The notes under the pieces are model-generated. The model was given only the letters and a program-made list of their open reading frames with translations, made no database searches and was not told where the DNA came from. Shown here piece by piece: positions 5,941 through 6,099 of a stretch of 6,099 nt of DNA. Positions within the stretch are counted from its first letter, which is position 1. Every line of letters begins with the position of its first letter. The stretch spans positions 1 through 6,099 of the forward strand of contig NZ_JALBUS010000033.1 in assembly GCF_033971885.1 (NCBI RefSeq). Reading direction: 5' to 3'. A program made the position numbers and the translations under genes. This DNA comes from Absicoccus intestinalis (lineage in GTDB: Bacteria; Bacillota_I; Bacilli_A; Erysipelotrichales; Erysipelotrichaceae).

Positions 5941-5972
5941 TTCCCATCTTTGGCCAGATGGGAATTTTTTTT
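5941..5972 (+). terminator. Intrinsic terminator of srlAE
   Basis: A perfect 9-bp stem TTCCCATCT (5941-5949) and AGATGGGAA (5956-5964) with a 6-nt loop is followed by eight T residues. It lies 30 nt after the srlE stop codon and shows that the transcript normally ends here, with no further PTS genes in the operon. The insertion sequence end begins immediately after the T-run. Confidence 0.92.
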
Positions 5973-6099
5973 ATGGATGAATTGTCAAATTAAGTGCAAC
6001 ACGATGTATGTGAGTCTATTTCGTTCATAACTTCATTTGGTGTCTTATAGCCAAGGCACTTTCGTGGCCGATTATTCATCAGTTCAAGATTATGCTTTA
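5973..6099. mobile_element. IS30-family insertion sequence, one end (partial at window edge)
   Basis: The transposase C-terminus in this stretch identifies the family. Its stop codon lies inside GTCAAATTAAGTGCAAC (5984-6000), which resembles the terminal inverted repeats of IS30-type elements in Bacillota. The outer boundary is uncertain by several bases because the opposite end and the 2-3 bp target duplication lie outside the window. The position just after the terminator T-run suggests insertion into neutral DNA downstream of srlE. Confidence 0.7.
5990..6099 (-). CDS. IS30-family transposase, C-terminal end only
   Basis: The minus strand encodes 35 residues up to a TAA at 5990-5992 and continues off the right edge. 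The peptide LELMNNRPRKCLGYKTPNEV is the hallmark C-terminal end of the DDE domain of IS30 transposases, where NNRPRKxLGxKTPxE follows the catalytic Glu helix. It ends SHTSCCT, which fits the short tails seen in this family. The catalytic triad and the N-terminal helix-turn-helix are outside the window, so it cannot be said whether the element is intact. The gene points toward the sorbitol operon. Confidence 0.85.
   Translation of the reverse strand, partial: KHNLELMNNRPRKCLGYKTPNEVMNEIDSHTSCCT

Noticed and set aside
1..6099. CRISPR array, tRNA or rRNA gene, riboswitch, or defence system
   Set aside because: I saw no regular spaced repeats, no cloverleaf-like gene and no conserved leader long enough for a known riboswitch. 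The intergenic gaps are all under about 220 bases and are explained by promoters, operators and terminators.

Overview
The window looks like ordinary chromosome from a low-GC Gram-positive bacterium (Bacillota, possibly an Erysipelotrichia-like gut lineage; the lineage is inference). The grounds are AT-rich intergenic DNA, strong AGGAGG-type ribosome binding sites, a lipobox-bearing ABC solute receptor, UUCG-loop intrinsic terminators and extended -10 promoters.

Layout. (1) Positions 1-131 hold the last part of an unrecognised open frame on the + strand (weak call) and a hairpin. (2) Positions 132-2428, minus strand, are a three-gene polar amino-acid ABC importer operon in the order lipoprotein receptor, permease, ATPase. 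A hairpin sits between receptor and permease. (3) Positions 2429-2592 are a divergent promoter region with back-to-back extended -10 promoters, a 6-4-6 inverted repeat, and two sequences resembling the CodY box. (4) Positions 2593-4167, + strand, are a stand-alone gpmI (cofactor-independent phosphoglycerate mutase) with its own promoter and a UUCG terminator. Its motifs look like the plant/trypanosomatid-type branch rather than the common Bacillus/E. coli type. (5) Positions 4168-4385 are the control region of the next operon, with a good extended -10 promoter followed by a perfect 16-bp palindrome that resembles a cre site with its central CG reversed to GC. (6) Positions 4386-5910 are srlA-srlE, the membrane and IIB parts of a glucitol/sorbitol PTS, closed by an intrinsic terminator at 5941-5972. 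(7) From about 5973 to the end lies the end of an IS30-family insertion sequence, including the last 35 codons of its transposase on the minus strand.

Functionally the genes are amino-acid uptake, a glycolytic step, and hexitol uptake and phosphorylation. The sorbitol operon lacks the usual IIA gene (srlB), the sorbitol-6-phosphate dehydrogenase (srlD) and a local regulator. These must be elsewhere, or were separated from this locus. No clearly novel system is present. The most interesting points are the regulatory sequences, the incomplete sorbitol operon with an IS30 end just after its terminator, and the gpmI subtype.
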